DNA of 64,000 nucleotides from Dirofilaria immitis (Eukaryota > Nematoda > Chromadorea > Rhabditida > Onchocercidae): NCBI GenBank assembly GCA_024305405.1, contig JAKNDB010000098.1, positions 4,087,501 to 4,151,500 on the forward strand. Reading direction: 5' to 3'. The notes beneath the pieces were generated by a model. That model was not told the origin of the DNA, did no database searches, and saw nothing but the letters and a program-made list of their open reading frames with translations. Position 1 is the first letter of the stretch, and the number at the start of each line of letters is the position of its first letter. The translations under genes and the position numbers were made by a program. Shown here piece after piece: positions 1 to 64,000 of this stretch.

Positions 1-2145
1 TTTCTACTTTTTAAATGTTTAAATAATTTTTGTCCAAAAAATATTAATATTTATTACTATTATATTTTCTATATTATATATTATCTATTATTATTATTAA
101 TTATATTCTAAAATTATCAGTACTTTTCTTGATTATAATTCAATTCCAATTATTTTTAATCAATTATTTAATTCAAATTTAATATCATTTCTTTGATGTA
201 TACATTAAAAGGTCATATTATTATAATTATGAGATTTATTGATTTATTATATTTATTAGTTATATATATATATATTTTTGCATGAATGATTTAAAAGATT
301 TTTAGGCTAAAAGATTAAATATTATTATTTTTCTTTTCTTTTCTTTTTAAATAAGACATAAACAAATTATTTGTTTGATGCGAAAATTTCAATATTTACT
401 AATTTTAACTATTAATTTAGAATATTTAAATTTAATAAAATCAAATGATAATATTTGATATGAAATTATTAATTATTATCATTTAATAATAATAATCAAT
501 TGTTATCATTTAATAATAATCAATTATTATCATTTAATATATTTCATGTAATTTGATATATTTTAAATTATAAAATTAATATGATATATTTAGAAATATA
601 ATAATTTTATGACTATAATTGGCTATGTAATAGAAATAATGCTTTCTTTTATGAGCCTATATCTTATAAAAATTTTATTTTTTCCAGGCTTTATTTTACT
701 ATCCTCTAAATATGGACATACATACTTATATATAGATATAGATATACGCATACATTGACATACATATATATATAGATATAGATATACACATACATAGACA
801 TACATATATATATAGATATAGATATACACATACATAGACATACATATATATATAGATATAGATATACACATACATTGACATATATATATAGATATAGATA
901 TACACATACATAGGCATACATATATATAGATATAGATATACACATACATAGACATACATATATATAGATATAGATATACACATACATAGACATACATATA
1001 TATAGATATAGATATACACATACATAGACATACATATATATATAGATATAGATATACACATACATTGACATACATATATATAGATATAGATATACACATA
1101 CATAGACATACATATATATAGATATAGATATACATACATAGACATACATATATATAGATATAGATATACACATACATAGACATACATATATATAGATATA
1201 GATATACGCATACATATATAGATGATATAGGTATACATAGACATACATATACACAAATATGCACTTATATTTTAAAGGAATGGTTTATATAAAATTTTAT
1301 TTCTCACATTTCATTCATACATTTCGATTTTACTCTTTCATTTATTCAATTCCTTTTTTCTTTAATATTTTATAATTTGAATTAAATATATTTTTAAGTT
1401 TTTAATTATAAATAAATTCATTTAATAATTAATTAATTAATTTACTTATTTATTATTAAATATATTATTTAATCATTTTTTTATAACTCATATGCATATG
1501 AATATAATTCAATATAATATACAATATACTCTCTTCTATCATTATTATTATCATCAACATCATTAACATTATCATTATCATTACTATCATAGGCATTTAT
1601 CATTAATTTGAAATAATATTTCGTAATGAAAGATATGCATATATTTGCATTATTAATGTTCAATTTGTTAATTTGAATTTTTATATTTAATTACAATAAA
1701 TATTTCTTTTATTAAGCATTAATTGCTCGTCTTAACAAAATATATGTGAACTTTGACCTTTCATCCAAAAAAGAGAAAAGATTGATAAGAATATTTTTAG
1801 ATAAATTATAAAGATTTTATATTTAATGCATAACATTTAACCTTTTTAACAATTTTATTTATTATTATTATTATTCTTATAAAAATTATTAAAATAATAA
1901 ATTTAAAATTTTTAAATTAAAATAAATTAATTTCGTAATAATTAAATAAAAACAATTTTAATAGTAAATATTCGATAAATTTTAAAATAAAATTGAATAA
2001 ATTATAATTTAAAAAGAAGAAAAAATAGAATAAATAATTAATTAATTAATTAATTTTCATATTTTAAATGAATTAAATTGATAATATTATTTAAATATGT
2101 AATTAATTTAAAATATTAAAAAAAAATTTAATAATTATTTTGCAG
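1..2145 (+). other. Intron upstream of exon 1 (partial)
   Basis: Very AT-rich sequence with no supportable exon. It should be the 3' part of the intron that separates the remaining CH-domain exons, which lie before the window. It contains the compound repeat at about 713-1257. The acceptor at its end reads TTATTTTGCAG. Otherwise I see only AT-rich low-complexity sequence. Confidence 0.7.
713..1257. repeat. Compound ~40-bp minisatellite (TATATAGATATAGATATACACATACA type)
   Basis: About thirteen imperfect copies of a roughly 40-bp unit built from TATATA, GATATA, CACATACAT and AGACATACA blocks. It is open in three minus-strand frames and so yields spurious Tyr/Ile/Cys-rich ORFs. Unit variants (TTGACATA, ACGCATACA, lost blocks) show unequal divergence along the array. 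Confidence 0.9.
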
Positions 2146-63947
<61,802 letters not shown>

Positions 63948-64000
63948 GTAGTGTTAAATATTCATAAAGCCTTTTCCTTTTAGACATCATTTATACATCA
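63948..64000 (+). other. Start of intron 30
   Basis: 53 nt of intron after GTAGTG up to the window end. Confidence 0.7.

Noticed and set aside
623..1264. Three overlapping minus-strand ORFs of 176-213 aa
   Set aside because: All are translations of the same roughly 40-bp minisatellite in different frames.

Overview
This window holds the middle of one large eukaryotic gene on the + strand: the orthologue of C. elegans unc-53, the neuron navigator (NAV) family. I assembled 30 coding exons by hand (2146-63947) from GT..AG splice sites, compatible phases and recognisable family sequence. They run from the last stretch of the N-terminal calponin-homology (CH) domain to the Walker A loop of the C-terminal AAA-type ATPase domain. 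The first exons lie upstream of the window and the rest of the ATPase domain lies downstream. About 5.2 kb (8 percent) is coding, giving roughly 1,740 residues. Family comparisons are from memory; no alignment was run.

The organism is most likely a nematode. The protein follows the order of motifs in C. elegans UNC-53 more closely than vertebrate NAV1-3 (for example SKSSEED, AVKGI, GVVSPMM, FEDSSSLSSGIS, RHPSLESV, SWIRSSFSKF, GATGIGKS). Splice acceptors are short (TTTCAG, TTTTAG, TTTATAG) without a long pyrimidine tract. The DNA is extremely AT-rich outside exons. Long introns full of microsatellites suggest a repeat-rich, perhaps parasitic, species rather than Caenorhabditis; I cannot place it further.

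Layout: 1-7800 carries the CH-domain end and the LKK-like and first Ser/Pro-rich parts. 15.4-25.4 kb carries Ser/Thr-rich linker exons. 28.0-32.4 kb carries the proline-rich SH3-ligand region and the first GYLSEG motif. 35.5-48.9 kb carries the GYMSEGG and FEDSSS motifs, split by a 13.2-kb intron containing a 1.6-kb ATT array. 50.5-59.2 kb carries low-complexity linker exons (Gln, Gly and Ser runs). 59.6-62.0 kb carries two coiled coils with the basic SWIRSSF segment between them. 62.2-63.9 kb carries the pre-ATPase domain and the P-loop. Introns tend to shrink toward the 3' end. I see no second gene on either strand, no RNA gene that I can support, and no intact transposon.

Seven exons contain a single-base frame break. 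Six of the seven fit a one-base change in an A run and one a T run, and correcting each restores both family sequence and splice phase. I read these as homopolymer indels of a draft assembly, not as pseudogenisation. The best biological leads are a possible 21-nt in-frame microexon (60970-60990) at the SW/IRSSF junction with a TTG repeat just downstream, a cluster of four TGCATG elements (FOX-1/RBFOX motif) in intron 3, two adjacent perfect hairpins just upstream of exon 19, and the very long ATT array. I found no clear new biological system.
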